The notes under the pieces: generated by a model
What the model was told of the DNA's origin: nothing
The model's input: only the letters and a program-made list of their open reading frames with translations
Databases searched by the model: none
In this document: one piece after another, positions 44,746 to 55,242 of the stretch
How the letters are laid out: every line of letters starts with the position of its first letter
How positions within the stretch are numbered: the stretch's first letter is position 1
Source: Buxus sempervirens
Taxonomy: Eukaryota > Streptophyta > Magnoliopsida > Buxales > Buxaceae
Length of the DNA: 64,000 bases
Assembly (NCBI GenBank): GCA_947561395.2
Contig: OX387187.1
Location: 1,432,976-1,496,975, forward strand
Direction: 5' to 3'
Translations under genes and position numbers: made by a program

Positions 44746-45955
44746 ATGGATTTTGGAAAAGAAGGAGGATCTGCCTCTAGACCTCCTTTATTTGAAGGTA
44801 ACAATTATTCTTACTGGAAAGCAAGAATGAGAGCTTACCTGAAATCAATCGATGAGCGTGTCTGGCTCTCTGTTTGTAATGGTTATCATCCACCTGTGAT
44901 CACAACAGAAGTAGGTGTTGTGATCCCCAAACCTCATGATCAGTGGACTAAAACTGAATCTGATCAATGTGGATGGAATAACAAGGCAATGAATGCCTTA
45001 TTTTGTGCTGTTAGTGTTGAGTAATTCAGGAGAATTTCTTCATGTGAAGTTGCTAAGGAAGCTTGGGACATCCTAGAGGTCACTCATGAAGGAACCTCAG
45101 CTGTCAAGTTGTCCAGACTTCAGAGACTTACTACATCTTTCGAAACTTTGTATATGAAAGATGATGAGTCTTTTGATGAGTTTTATGCTACACTCTCAGA
45201 TATTGTAAATTCTAGTTTTAATCTTGGAGAAAAGATTACTACATTAAAAGTTATTAGAAAAATCTTAAGATCTTTGCCTGAAAGATTCAGACCTAAAGTA
45301 ACTGCAATACAAGAGGCAAAAGATGTAGATAACATGAGAATAGAAGATCTGGTAGGATCTTTACAGACTTATGAGCTAGATCTCAATATTCCAAAAAGAA
45401 ATAAAGGAATAGCTCTTAAATCTGTAAAATCTGTTAATACTGAAGAATCAGATAATTCTGATGTTGATATGGATGAACTTGTCCTCTTAGCCAAAAAGTT
45501 TAAGAAAATGTTTAAAAAGAGACAATCCACTTCTTCATCATCCATTGACAGATCTAACAGGAGATCTGATAAGAAAATGTCTGATCCAAGAAAGGAGAAG
45601 AAATCTTCTCAGAATGATGAGGTCCAATGTTACAAATGTAGAGGATTTGGACATGTTGCCTCTGATTGTCCCTCAAAAGATAAAAAGAAAAAGACTAATT
45701 ATCAGGTTACTTGGGATGACAGTAACACTGATAATTCTTCACAATCTGATGAGGATATGTCTGTTAATTTTACTGCTTTCAATTCTTTTTACTCATCCTC
45801 CTCTGGTAGTTCAATCTCTGGAATTGCAGGAGATAACAAAGAGACTTTATCAGATGATGAAGAAGAACTACAAGAAGCATACAATCAGCTCTATAAGGAA
45901 TTTAATAGAGCTCAGAAAAAAAATCAAGAAACTGAGTAAAAAATTGAAGGAATCG
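44746..45955 (+). pseudogene. Copia gag, N-terminal to zinc knuckle, interrupted
   Basis: Nucleocapsid/capsid gene. ATG at 44746. PPLFEGNNYSYWKARMRAYL is the conserved start of plant copia gag. An in-frame TAA lies at 45022-45024. The frame resumes through the UBN2-type region (LTTSFETLYMKDDESFDEFY) and a CCHC knuckle CYKCRGFGHVASDC (about 45628-45670). A run of eight A (45915-45922) shifts the reading: one frame ends at 45939, while the coding-like continuation (KKIKKLSKKLKESE, coiled-coil-like) is in the +1 frame. The gene is then cut at 45956 by an inverted LTR piece and resumes at 46920. Confidence 0.9.
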
Positions 45956-46919
45956 GAAACAGTACACAAAGAATTATACGAGGAAACCTGGATCCAGATC
46001 CAGGAAAAACCTCGAGTCTATATGAGGCGACTAACCCTTCAAAATCCACTATTGAATGAGAAGACAATTACAAAGGAGAACATACTTAACCTTTACAATT
46101 TGACTCACTCAACAGCAATCCACAGTTCGAATCCACGAACTGCTACACAGCTTGAATCCACAAGCTGCAGAACACGATCAGTCCAGATCGCAAACAATCA
46201 CTCTCCAGTGATCCACAGTTCGAATCCACGAACTGCAACACAGCTTGAATCCACAAGCTGCAGGACACGATCAATCCAGATCGCAGCAATCCTCTCAAAA
46301 TCCACTGAGACGATCCAATGCAGTAGGAATCCACCTATGCATCAATCAAGGTCGATCACCAGTCCAGGCGATCACACGATCGGATGAAGTTCTGAATTGA
46401 AGAAGAATCCTCTACCTTCAATTCCAGGTGATCTATCTCAGATCTCCCCCTCACTCAATCGCCGACTCTCTAAAGACTATTTGATCGAATCTCAAATCTC
46501 TCAAGATCCGAATTCAAAAAAGATCCAAAGAAAAAAGTCACAATTAAACATTACAACTCGTCTATTTAAAGAATAAAACACAAATCGCGTCGAGCGCTGG
46601 TAGCGTCGTGAAGCGATCGAAGTAGACGGCTGGTAGCGAACTCATGTCCCGCTCAGAGTGAGTTGAATCTGTTAGACGCGCGCTGCTAGCGAGCTGCTAG
46701 CGGGAGAGTATGCGGCAGGTGCACGATCCTTGCTTTTGACACACGAAATTCCTTATGCGCTGCCAGCGGGGTGGCAGCGGCGTGGTAGCAGTGTGGTGGC
46801 ACCAACTCTTCTTCTTTACTGAATTTACTGAATTTTCATTGTTTAATCTGCACATCTTGAAGCTTTATTAGACACCTAGTTTGTCAATCATTTGCCATAA
46901 CAGGAGTGTGAGTTTTTCA
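45956..46919 (-). repeat. Inverted LTR fragment inside the copia gag
   Basis: Reverse complement of about LTR positions 9-975, nearly identical to both LTRs (a few differences). Both natural LTR ends are missing: about 8 bp at one end, about 60 bp at the other. It is flanked by the direct repeat GAAACAG (45956-45962 and 46920-46926), and the left copy is also part of the LTR match. The gag frame enters and leaves on the same codon phase. This is not a normal integrase product. Confidence 0.9.
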
Positions 46920-49900
46920 GAAACAGAGAGAAAGAAAGCTCTTGCAGAAATAGATTCAATAAACCAGAAGTTACGTGAAAAACATGCTAAAGAAAATTCT
47001 CTGGTAACTTCTCTAACTGAAAAAACTGAAAAAATAAAAGAAAAAGAAGCTCAGATTTCTGAACTACAAGGTAAAGTAATTGAATTTGAGAAAGTTTCAA
47101 ATTCAAGTAAATCTAATGCTTCAAATTCTACTGCAGGAAATCTTCAAATTACTGAGGAATCAACTTCAAAGGAAGTTCCTGAAAGCTCAAATTCAGCTGG
47201 AAAAAGAATGAGAGTAAGTAATCAAAACAAGGAATCTTCACAGAAAATCTCTGCTGGAGAAGTAAGATCAACAGGTAAATCTTCAACTTCTGAGAAATCT
47301 AAATCTGTACAGTTTAGATATGTTGGCAAGTCTAGAAATGTTGATTTTTCTGAAAATAGGTTTATACCTGTATGCCATCACTGCAATAAAAAAGGCCATA
47401 TAAGACCAAAGTGTTATGAACTGTATGGTTTCCCTGATGGATATTTTGAAAATAAGAGAAAGGTAAATCAAAGTCAGTCTCTGGACTTATACAACAGATT
47501 TGACTCTCTGTTAAAGTTGACTGAAACATTAAATCAGGAAGTCTCAAATCTATCTAAGAAGCTTCCTTCAAAAACTCAAGTAGTTGAAGAAGGTACTGTT
47601 CAGAAGACTGCTGAGAAACAGATTTGGGTAAGAAAAGATTCATTAGTTGCTAATGTGGTTCATGTAGCTTTAAAAGCTCATGATGTCAACATGTGGTACT
47701 TGGACAGTGGGTGTTCAAGACACATGTGTGGTAGTAAGGCTATGTTCAGTACCTTTGAAGAATATTTTGGTGGAAGTGTTACATTTGGTGATGGAAGCAC
47801 TTCCCAAGTTAAAGGTAAAGGAACTGTTACAGGTCCAAATGGAGTATGCTTAAAAAATGTTCTATTTGTATCAGGTTTGAAAGCAAATCTTATTAGCATT
47901 AGCCAACTATGTGATTCCAGATTATTTGTTAATTTTACCAGAAAAGAATGCAAAATATTGGATAAATCTGGTAGAACTGTTCTTGTAGGTGAAAGAACAA
48001 GTGATAATTGCTATGGGATTGTTGGAAACAATGAGTGTGCTTTAAAATCCTCCATAGGCAATGAAATTGATTTGTGGCATAGGAGACTTGGCCACATTAA
48101 CTATAGAGATTTGTCAAAAATCTCTAAGTCTGAGTTGGTTAGAGGAATTCCCAAGTTTGGGAAAAATAAAAAGAAAGGGATGTGTGGTCCTTGCAACCAA
48201 GGAAAACAAATCAAAGCCACACACAAGAAAACCAACACTGTAGGAACATCAAGACCATTAGAACTGATTCATATGGATTTAATGGGACCTACAAAGACTG
48301 AAAGTCTGGGAGGAAAGAAATATATATTTGTTGCAGTAGATGAGTACAGCAGATATACTTGGGTAGACTTTCTAAGAAAAAAATCTGAATGTTTCAATTG
48401 TTTTAAACATCTGTGCTGCCAAATTCAAGTTGAAAAGAACTTGCAAATAGGAAAGATTGTAAGAATCAGATCTGACCATGGGACAGAATTTGAGAATCAA
48501 ATGTTTTCCAATTTCTGTGAAGAACATGGAATCAAACATGAATTTTCTGCTCCTAAGACCCCACAACAAAATGGAGTTGTGGAGAGGAAGAACAGAGTTT
48601 TACAAGAAATGGCTAGAACCATGATGATAGCCAAGAAAATTTCAACAAAATTCTGGGCTGAAGCTATAAACACTGCCTGTTACATTAGTAACAGAGTTTA
48701 TATCAGATCTGGATGGAAACAAACTCCCTATGAACTTTGGAAAGGAAAACAGCCAAATTTGAAATATTTCAGAGTATTTGGAAGTAAATGCTATATCTTA
48801 AGGGACAGAGAAAATCTAGGAAAATTTGATTCTAGAAGTGATGAAGGAATTTTTCTAGGATATTCTTCTTCTAGTAGAGCTTACAGAGTTTTCAATTTGC
48901 AGAAATCAGTTGTAATGGAATCTATTAATGTGCTAATAGATGATGAAAGTAATGACAGTGAATTTATGCAGGCTGCAGATGAAGAGGATGAAATCATAGA
49001 TGCTTCCTCAAGCATTGAAGTGGTTCCTCTGGCTAGAACTCTCAAAGACCACCCAACTGAGCAAATTGTTGGAAATATTTCAGATGGTGTCAGAACAAGA
49101 CATCAGGTACATAATGAGGTAAGATTTTCTTCTTATCTCTCTCAATTTGAGCCAAAATCTTATAAAGATGCATTGTTAGATGATTCTTGGTTGAATGCTA
49201 TGCATGAAGAAATGAATCAATTTACTAGAAATAATGTTTGGGAATTGGTTGAAAGACCCTCTAATCTGAATGTGATAGGAACCAAGTGGATTTTTAAAAA
49301 CAAATCTGATGAGAATGGGATAGTAACCAGAAATAAGGCTAGGCTTGTTGCTCAGGGGTATACTCAAGTAGAAGGAATAGATTTTGATGAAACCTTTGCT
49401 CCTGTAGCTAGGTTAGAATCAATCAGATTACTGCTGTCTATTGCATGTTACTTGAAATTTAAACTGTTTCAAATGGATGTTAAGAGTGCATTTTTGAATG
49501 GATATCTGAATGAAGAAGTCTATGTAGAGCAACCTAAAGGATTTGAGGACACAAATCATCCTAAATATGTCTATAAACTGAAAAAAGCCTTGTATGGACT
49601 CAAACAAGCTCCTAGAGCTTGGTATGAGAGACTTACCTTCTTTTTACTTGAATCTGGTTTTATGAGAGGAAATGTAGATAAAACTCTCTTTATTCAAAGA
49701 GAGTCCAAACATATTTTAATTGCTCAAATCTATGTTGATGACATAGTGTTTGGGTCCACTTCTGAAAATCATGCTCACTTCTTTGCTGATTTAATGAAGA
49801 GTGAATTTGAAATGAGTATGATGGGTGAACTGAATTTTTTCTTAGGTCTTCAGATTTATCAATCTCAACAAGGAATCTTTTTCTCTCAAGCAAAATATTC

Positions 49901-50675
49901 AAGAAATCTTGTTAAGAGATTCAGCTTAACTCATGCTAAACATGCTAGGACTCCTATGAGTACTAGTTTAAGACTTGGAAAAGATGAATCTGGAAAGGTA
50001 GTAGACCCTACCCTGTACAGGGGAATGATTGGGAGTCTACTGTACTTAACAGCAAGTAGACCTGATATAAGCTTTAGTGTTGGAGTATGTGCTAGATATC
50101 AGGCTAATCCTAAAGAATCCCATATGAATGCTGTTAAAAGGATTATAAAATATGTTAATGGGACTATTGATCTGGGAATCTGGTTTTCCAAAGAGACAAA
50201 CCCACATCTAACTGGATACACTGATGCTGATTGGGCTGGGTGTATGGATGACAGAAAAAGCACCTCTGGTGGTTGCTTTTACATGGGAAATAATCTTATT
50301 GCCTGGTTAAGCAAGAAACAAAACTGTGTTTCTCTGAGTACTGCTGAAGCTGAGTATATTGCTGCAGGAAGCAGTTGTACTCAACTTATTTGGATGAAAC
50401 AAATGTTATCAGATTATGGGATAGATCAAGATCAAATGATTCTCTTCTGTGATAATCAAAGTGCCATAAATATCTCTAAGAATCCTGTTCAACACTCAAG
50501 GACCAAACATATAGATATCAGGCATCACTTTATAAGAGAGTTGATTGAAGACAAAACTGTTGTGATTGAATACATATCTACTGAAAAACAGTTGGCTGAC
50601 ATTTTTACCAAACCTTTAGATCAAAACAGATTTGAAACTCTTAGGAAATCCCTAGGAGTATGCTCTCAAAACTGA
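46881..50675 (+). CDS. Copia gag C-terminus plus complete pol polyprotein (1264 aa)
   Basis: The first 13 residues come from the inverted LTR; real homology starts at SETERKK (46920). A coiled-coil-like segment (about 15-70) and a second CCHC knuckle (C165, C168, H173, C178) finish gag. Protease: DSG at 275. GAG-pre-integrase: LWHRRLGH with zinc ligands H400, H405, C435, C438. Integrase: D466, D532, E568, all present. RT: D866 and YVDD at 951-954. RNase H: D1115, E1156, D1191. The length and order are those of an intact copia pol with no stops. Replication in the cytoplasm and nuclear integration are the known family roles. Expression of this copy is doubtful because gag upstream is broken. 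Confidence 0.95.
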   Translation: MSIICHNRSVSFSETERKKALAEIDSINQKLREKHAKENSLVTSLTEKTEKIKEKEAQISELQGKVIEFEKVSNSSKSNASNSTAGNLQITEESTSKEVPESSNSAGKRMRVSNQNKESSQKISAGEVRSTGKSSTSEKSKSVQFRYVGKSRNVDFSENRFIPVCHHCNKKGHIRPKCYELYGFPDGYFENKRKVNQSQSLDLYNRFDSLLKLTETLNQEVSNLSKKLPSKTQVVEEGTVQKTAEKQIWVRKDSLVANVVHVALKAHDVNMWYLDSGCSRHMCGSKAMFSTFEEYFGGSVTFGDGSTSQVKGKGTVTGPNGVCLKNVLFVSGLKANLISISQLCDSRLFVNFTRKECKILDKSGRTVLVGERTSDNCYGIVGNNECALKSSIGNEIDLWHRRLGHINYRDLSKISKSELVRGIPKFGKNKKKGMCGPCNQGKQIKATHKKTNTVGTSRPLELIHMDLMGPTKTESLGGKKYIFVAVDEYSRYTWVDFLRKKSECFNCFKHLCCQIQVEKNLQIGKIVRIRSDHGTEFENQMFSNFCEEHGIKHEFSAPKTPQQNGVVERKNRVLQEMARTMMIAKKISTKFWAEAINTACYISNRVYIRSGWKQTPYELWKGKQPNLKYFRVFGSKCYILRDRENLGKFDSRSDEGIFLGYSSSSRAYRVFNLQKSVVMESINVLIDDESNDSEFMQAADEEDEIIDASSSIEVVPLARTLKDHPTEQIVGNISDGVRTRHQVHNEVRFSSYLSQFEPKSYKDALLDDSWLNAMHEEMNQFTRNNVWELVERPSNLNVIGTKWIFKNKSDENGIVTRNKARLVAQGYTQVEGIDFDETFAPVARLESIRLLLSIACYLKFKLFQMDVKSAFLNGYLNEEVYVEQPKGFEDTNHPKYVYKLKKALYGLKQAPRAWYERLTFFLLESGFMRGNVDKTLFIQRESKHILIAQIYVDDIVFGSTSENHAHFFADLMKSEFEMSMMGELNFFLGLQIYQSQQGIFFSQAKYSRNLVKRFSLTHAKHARTPMSTSLRLGKDESGKVVDPTLYRGMIGSLLYLTASRPDISFSVGVCARYQANPKESHMNAVKRIIKYVNGTIDLGIWFSKETNPHLTGYTDADWAGCMDDRKSTSGGCFYMGNNLIAWLSKKQNCVSLSTAEAEYIAAGSSCTQLIWMKQMLSDYGIDQDQMILFCDNQSAINISKNPVQHSRTKHIDIRHHFIRELIEDKTVVIEYISTEKQLADIFTKPLDQNRFETLRKSLGVCSQN

Positions 50676-51511
50676 AAATCAGGTTCTGTTTTGAGTTAAT
50701 TTTGATGTAAAATGTCTCACATATCTGTTCAAAATGAATTTGTGTGTTCTTATTACTAAGATCTGTTTTCAGGAAGATTGAGTGTATGCATATTGACAGA
50801 AATGTCTTATTTCTAACCAGCAACTTTGTCTGAAACACCTGTACGTATTGAAGCTTATTGTGTGGTAAAGCTTGGGATCTATAGGCTATCACCTTTGTGA
50901 AAAGAAAAGTTTTGGAAATGGCTGCCATAGAGATTAGAGTGAAAGCCACTGTAAATCTCAAAAAGAAAAAGATAAAGAAGGTATATTCTTGGAATGAACT
51001 GTAAACTCAGGTTTTTTAAGGGTCAATGCCTTCTTTAAAAAGAAAAAGAGATCAGAAAAGGCTACCTATCTCAGATGTGCGAAAGCCACCAAAATGAAGT
51101 TGGGATATGTCTATACTTTTCAAGATTGTTTACACTGAAATAGTCTTCTATATGTATGAAGTGTAAAAGTCAAAAATGTTGCTCATTTCTCACAAGCATT
51201 GACTCATTAGTATGCATATGTTCTTAATATCTTGAAGAAAATTTATAGTATGAGAAACCATAAATGAAATTTTGCTCTTTGATATGAAATGTACCACATC
51301 TGAATTAACTCTGATAGGTACTTCAAGATCAGTTTTGTGCTAAGTACTTCTTAGATTGAATAAGTTGATTATCTGGATGATTTTTGGGTTTAGCTAAAAT
51401 CTCAGCTTCGTGTTTAGAAGTAGGAGGATGTCATGAAAAATTGTTCAATCCTCTTTTATAAGTTTATGCGTTGAATCTGTAGTTTTTGTTGTTTGTGCAT
51501 GTGCACCTTCT
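50676..51511 (+). other. Spacer between copia pol and the env-like ORF
   Basis: About 840 bp, A+T-rich, with no recognisable gene. Small frames here do not resemble known proteins. In SIRE-type elements the extra ORF often follows pol closely, so a long spacer with its own promoter-like sequence at its end is worth noting. Confidence 0.6.
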
Positions 51512-51560
51512 ACGCCGCCAGTTGCCCGCTGGCAGCGTATTTGAGTTTGTCTATATATAG
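51512..51560 (+). promoter_or_regulatory. Possible internal promoter in front of the env-like ORF
   Basis: CGCCGCCAGTTGCCCGCTGG continuing into CAGCG (51512-51537), then CTATATATAG (51551-51560). The sequence CCGCTGGCAGCG is shared with the LTR cassette (about 43808-43819), and the 13-bp gap to the TATA box matches the LTR arrangement. A 5'-UTR of about 270 bp would lead to the ATG at 51859. Confidence 0.5.
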
Positions 51561-51807
51561 GTGAAAGTGAGCTATTTTTTTTACCCCTGTTTTTTTTTAC
51601 CCTCTTCGCTTTTCCCTCGCTTCTCGCGTCGTGTCCCGGTGCTGCTGTCGCTGTCATCTTCTTCCTTCCTGTCTACTGTTCAGGTAAAAGTTTTTTTTTT
51701 ACCATCTTCGTCCTGCTTCTCCATTTTTCTGCTTCCTAGTTCTGTAGTTTTCTCTCTTTATTCGAAGCTAGGGTTTAGTAGTTTTTTCAGCAATTAGGGC
51801 TTTCTCA

Positions 51808-53178
51808 TTGTGCTGTTTGGTGCTGTCTGTTTTCTCTTTCTCTTCCATTTCTTTTACCATGCCTCTCAAGAGAAAGTCGAGAACTGATTCTCCTTCAACA
51901 TCGTCTCCTCCTGTGAGGTCTCCTCCTGTGAAGTCTCCTCATGTGAGGTCTTCTCCTGTTATTCCTTCTCCTCCTGTGAGACCTCCTTCCCCTTCTCATT
52001 CTTCTGAACCATTTGTGGGGAATGGTTTATCTGATTTCAATACCTTCTTCAAGCACAGGCCTCTTCTTCTGGAAAGGGCCATCCAGCTTGACTCTTTTTC
52101 TGAAACCCCTTTCTACTCATTGTTTTCAGACAATGGTTGGAAAAAATTTGCATTGCTTGGGGGTTTTGCTTATCCGAACCTGGTCCGTGAATTTTACTCT
52201 AATCTTCATCAACTTCATCTTGCCAGTCAAGGCTCTGTAAAAGCCTATGTCAGGGGAATTTCTTTCCACTTCTCGAAAGAGCTTATTTCCTCTCTGCTTG
52301 AACTTCCTCTTGTTGACTCTCCCTCCTTTAACTTTCTTGAGTCTCATTCTGATCCTCCTATGGAGTCCATTATTCCGTCTCTAATAGTTGAGGGTGCTCC
52401 TTCTTCCATTAAGAACAAGCCCAACTATTTGCCTCATGGCTCTCTTCAAGATCTTCTCCGGATCTTGAACTTGTTTGTCTGTGCTTCTCTTGTTCCTTCT
52501 GATCATCACTCAGAGATATCTCATCATCGGGCAAGACTTCTTCATGCCATCTGGAACAGAGAAAGTATCTGTCTTCCTTCTATTATCTTCCATCAGATTC
52601 TTCAGTCTAGGAATTTAAAATCCAAGACTGCGGCTCTTCCTTTTGGAATTTTCATCTCGTACATGTGTGTTCATCAGGGGGTACTCCCTGATCCTTCTGA
52701 ATTGATTATGCATCCCCGTCCTCCCATTGCTTCATCCACTCTGACCCGCAGTAAACGAGCAAGTCCTTTTCGGGTAATGTCCTCTGATCCCTCCTCTTCT
52801 CAGTCCTCTCTGTCCAGCCCTGATGCTGTGGCCATCATAGAGAAACTGAATTCAATGCAAGCTTCTCAGGAGGCTTTCTTTTCAGAGGTTAGGTCTCACA
52901 TGCTCATGATGAGCATGTTCAAATCCGAAACCCAAGAGAAGCTGGGGCAATTGATAAAGGATGTTGATTTCACTTGTGGAGAAGTACAAAGGGACGTTGC
53001 TGCTCAGCAACGTATGCAAAATGAAGCGGGTCATTTTCTCGAATGCATTCGAAAGACTCAGCTGGAGATGGATCACAAGCTCTGCTGGCTGCACTCCAGA
53101 TCTCAAGATGCCTACAAGCACTACTCACGGTCTTGGGAACCCAAACCACCATCCAGAAAGGGGGAGAAATTTGGATGA
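51808..53178 (+). CDS. Env-like ORF of the copia element (plant retrotransposon third ORF)
   Basis: 456 codons from ATG 51808, but the better start is the in-frame ATG at 51859 (ACCATGCC context; 439 aa, beginning MPLKRKSR). N-terminus: basic, then Pro/Ser repeats of the SPPVRSPPVK type. Middle (about residues 70-300): globular, with GLSDFNTFFKHRPLLLERA and PFYSLFSDNGWKKFA, resembling the 'putative plant transposon protein' region found in plant element ORFs. C-terminus (about 345-440): heptad-like helix, probable coiled coil. There is no clear transmembrane segment or signal peptide. Completely open. 'Env-like' is positional; membrane or entry function is not shown. Confidence 0.75.
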   Translation: MCCLVLSVFSFSSISFTMPLKRKSRTDSPSTSSPPVRSPPVKSPHVRSSPVIPSPPVRPPSPSHSSEPFVGNGLSDFNTFFKHRPLLLERAIQLDSFSETPFYSLFSDNGWKKFALLGGFAYPNLVREFYSNLHQLHLASQGSVKAYVRGISFHFSKELISSLLELPLVDSPSFNFLESHSDPPMESIIPSLIVEGAPSSIKNKPNYLPHGSLQDLLRILNLFVCASLVPSDHHSEISHHRARLLHAIWNRESICLPSIIFHQILQSRNLKSKTAALPFGIFISYMCVHQGVLPDPSELIMHPRPPIASSTLTRSKRASPFRVMSSDPSSSQSSLSSPDAVAIIEKLNSMQASQEAFFSEVRSHMLMMSMFKSETQEKLGQLIKDVDFTCGEVQRDVAAQQRMQNEAGHFLECIRKTQLEMDHKLCWLHSRSQDAYKHYSRSWEPKPPSRKGEKFG

Positions 53179-53661
53179 TGGTTCTGATTGATGGTTTGGC
53201 TGGGTGGGTGCTGATGCTTGCGCTGATGCTTGGTGTTTGCTGCTTGCTGCTGCTGATGTTTCGAATTCTGTTGTTTGCTTGATGTTTGGTGATGTTATTC
53301 TTGTTGTGGATATGATGGTTGTTTTGTTATGGTCTGTTCTGGGTGTTGTCTCCTGAATTTTTTTTATAAGGGAATGATAAGTAAGGGGGAGATAATGTCT
53401 GTCTTTCTTTCTTAATGTCTGTCTTTCTTTCTTAATGTCTGTCTGTCCTTCTTTCTTGCTGTCTGTCTTTCTTGAACAATGTAAATGATTTTGTTATCTG
53501 TATATCTGGTTGTAAATGAATGAAACTCTGGATTAATCCAAATCACTGTGTTTCTGGTTAACAGTGTAGTTTTAAATTTCTTGAATGGATATCATCATTA
53601 ACTAAGGTTGATTTTAAAAACTGATGTAAGGTTGTTGTCAGGCATTTGCCAAGGGGGAGAT
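53179..53661 (+). other. Copia 3' untranslated region with short tandem repeat and PPT
   Basis: AATGTCTGTCTTTCTTTCTT-type units repeat at 53393-53475. AAGGGGGAGAT directly precedes the 3' LTR (53651-53661) and is the PPT. A second TAAGGGGGAGAT lies at 53385-53396 and may be a duplicate or upstream PPT. No gene is seen. Confidence 0.75.
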
Positions 53662-54698
53662 TGTAAGTGTGAAAAACTCACACTCCTGTTATGGCAAATG
53701 ATTGACAAACTAGGTTTCTAATAAAGCTTCAAGATGTGCAGATTAAACAATGAAAATTCAGTAAATTCAGTAAAGAAGAAGAGTTGGTGCCACCACACTG
53801 CTACCACGCCGCTGCCACCCCCGCTGGCAGCGCATAAGGAATTTCGTGTGTCAAAAGCAAGGATCGTGCACCTGCCGCGTACTCTCCCGCTAGCAGCTCG
53901 CTAGCAGCGCGCATCTAACAGATTCAACTCACTCTGAGCGGGACATGAGTTCGCTACCAGCCGTCTACTTCGATCGCTTCACGACGCTACCAGCGCTCGA
54001 CGCGATTTGTGTTTTATTCTTTAAATAGACGAGTTGTAATGTTTAATTGTGACTTTTTTCTTTGGATCTTTTTTGAATTCGGATCTTGAGAGATTTGAGA
54101 TTCGATCAAATAGTCTTTAGAGAGTCGGCGATTGAGTGAGGGGGAGATCTGAGATAGATCACCTGGAATTGAAGGTAGAGGATTCTTCTTCAATTCAGAA
54201 CTTCATCCGATCGTGTGATCGCCTGGACTGGTGATCGACCTTGATTGATGCATAGGTGGATTCCTACTGCATTGGATCGTCTCAGTGGATTTTGAGAGGA
54301 TTGCTGCGATCTGGATTGATCGTGTCCTGCAGCTTGTGGATTCAAGCTGTGTTGCAGTTCGTGGATTCGAACTGTGGATCACTGGAGAGTGATTGTTTGC
54401 GATCTGGACTGATCGTGTTCTGCAGCTTGTGGATTCAAGCTGTGTAGCAGTTCGTGGATTCGAACTGTTGATTGCTGTTGAGTGAGTCAAATTGTAAAGG
54501 TTAAGTATGTTCTCCTTTGTAATTGTCTTCTCATTCAATAGTGGATTTTGAAGGGTTAGTCGCCTCATATAGACTCGAGGTTTTTCCTGGATCTGGATCC
54601 AGGTTTCCTCGTATAATTCTTTGTGTACTGTTTCCGCAATTGTTAAATTCTGAATCGTTATAGATCGTGGACCTTAAGAGTAGTCCTCTACTCTTTCA
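53662..54698 (+). repeat. 3' LTR of the copia element
   Basis: 1037 bp, same length as the 5' LTR with about three substitutions. Cassette 53788-54003, TATA-like 54020-54028. It ends TTTCA before the AGCTC target duplication. Confidence 0.93.
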
Positions 54699-54703
54699 AG
54701 CTC

Positions 54704-55242
54704 ATATCAGACTGGAGCTTTGCAAAGCAACCTGAACTTGTAATCAGATGATTCAGTCCCACCTAACCTAAACCTGCCTTCAAAAACTTGGTTGCCAATT
54801 TTATTCTACTCATATCCTATTTTAGGACCAAAATCCTTTAACTCATCTTGATTATCTCCATCAAATTCTCTCTCAAACTCCACTATAGAACCTTCAAAAC
54901 TCCTTTCTTCTTAGAATCACCCAAAATTATTCCATGAGTTCAGCAAGGGGAATTTTTTTTATGAGTTGAACCAGCCTCTAGCCTTTCCAATTTCATGATT
55001 ATACCTTTCTCACATCCTTGACTACACCTGTGCTACTGTAGATGATAAGGAAAAAAGCAACTTATAGCACAAATCAAAAGGTATTTGAAAAATAAATTGA
55101 AAACAGGTTAGAACCAAGTGAAAACACTAATGGAAACACAAAGTGATACACTTGTTGTTCTTACTTGAACTACAAGTAAGAAATATATACAAAAAGCAAA
55201 TAAGCAAAACAAAAAGAAAAAAAGAAACTATATAGGACTGAT
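54704..55242 (-). pseudogene. Unidentified minus-strand coding relic, upstream piece
   Basis: On the minus strand 55020-54704 reads as a decayed protein frame with segments EFDGDNQDELKDFGPK and FRLGGTESSDYKFRLL. A possible intron acceptor TTATCATCTACAG lies near 55052-55040. It continues into 43648-43438 across the copia insertion. 55020-55242 is A-rich with no gene and adjoins the Athila integrase stop. The family is not recognised; see the 43438 entry. Confidence 0.35.

Larger units (their letters stand above)
43649..54698 (+). mobile_element. Full-length SIRE-like Ty1/copia retrotransposon with env-like ORF (11,050 bp)
   Basis: LTRs 43649-44685 and 53662-54698 are both 1037 bp and differ at about three positions (near 43853, 43899 and 44457 versus the 3' copy). 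Target duplication AGCTC (43644-43648 and 54699-54703). PBS at 44688, PPT at 53651. Order: gag, pol (protease, integrase, RT, RNase H), then an extra ORF of the plant env-like type. This order and length fit the SIRE lineage. Gag is broken by a stop, a frameshift and an inverted LTR fragment, so this copy would need gag from elsewhere. It is the youngest insertion in the window. Confidence 0.93.
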
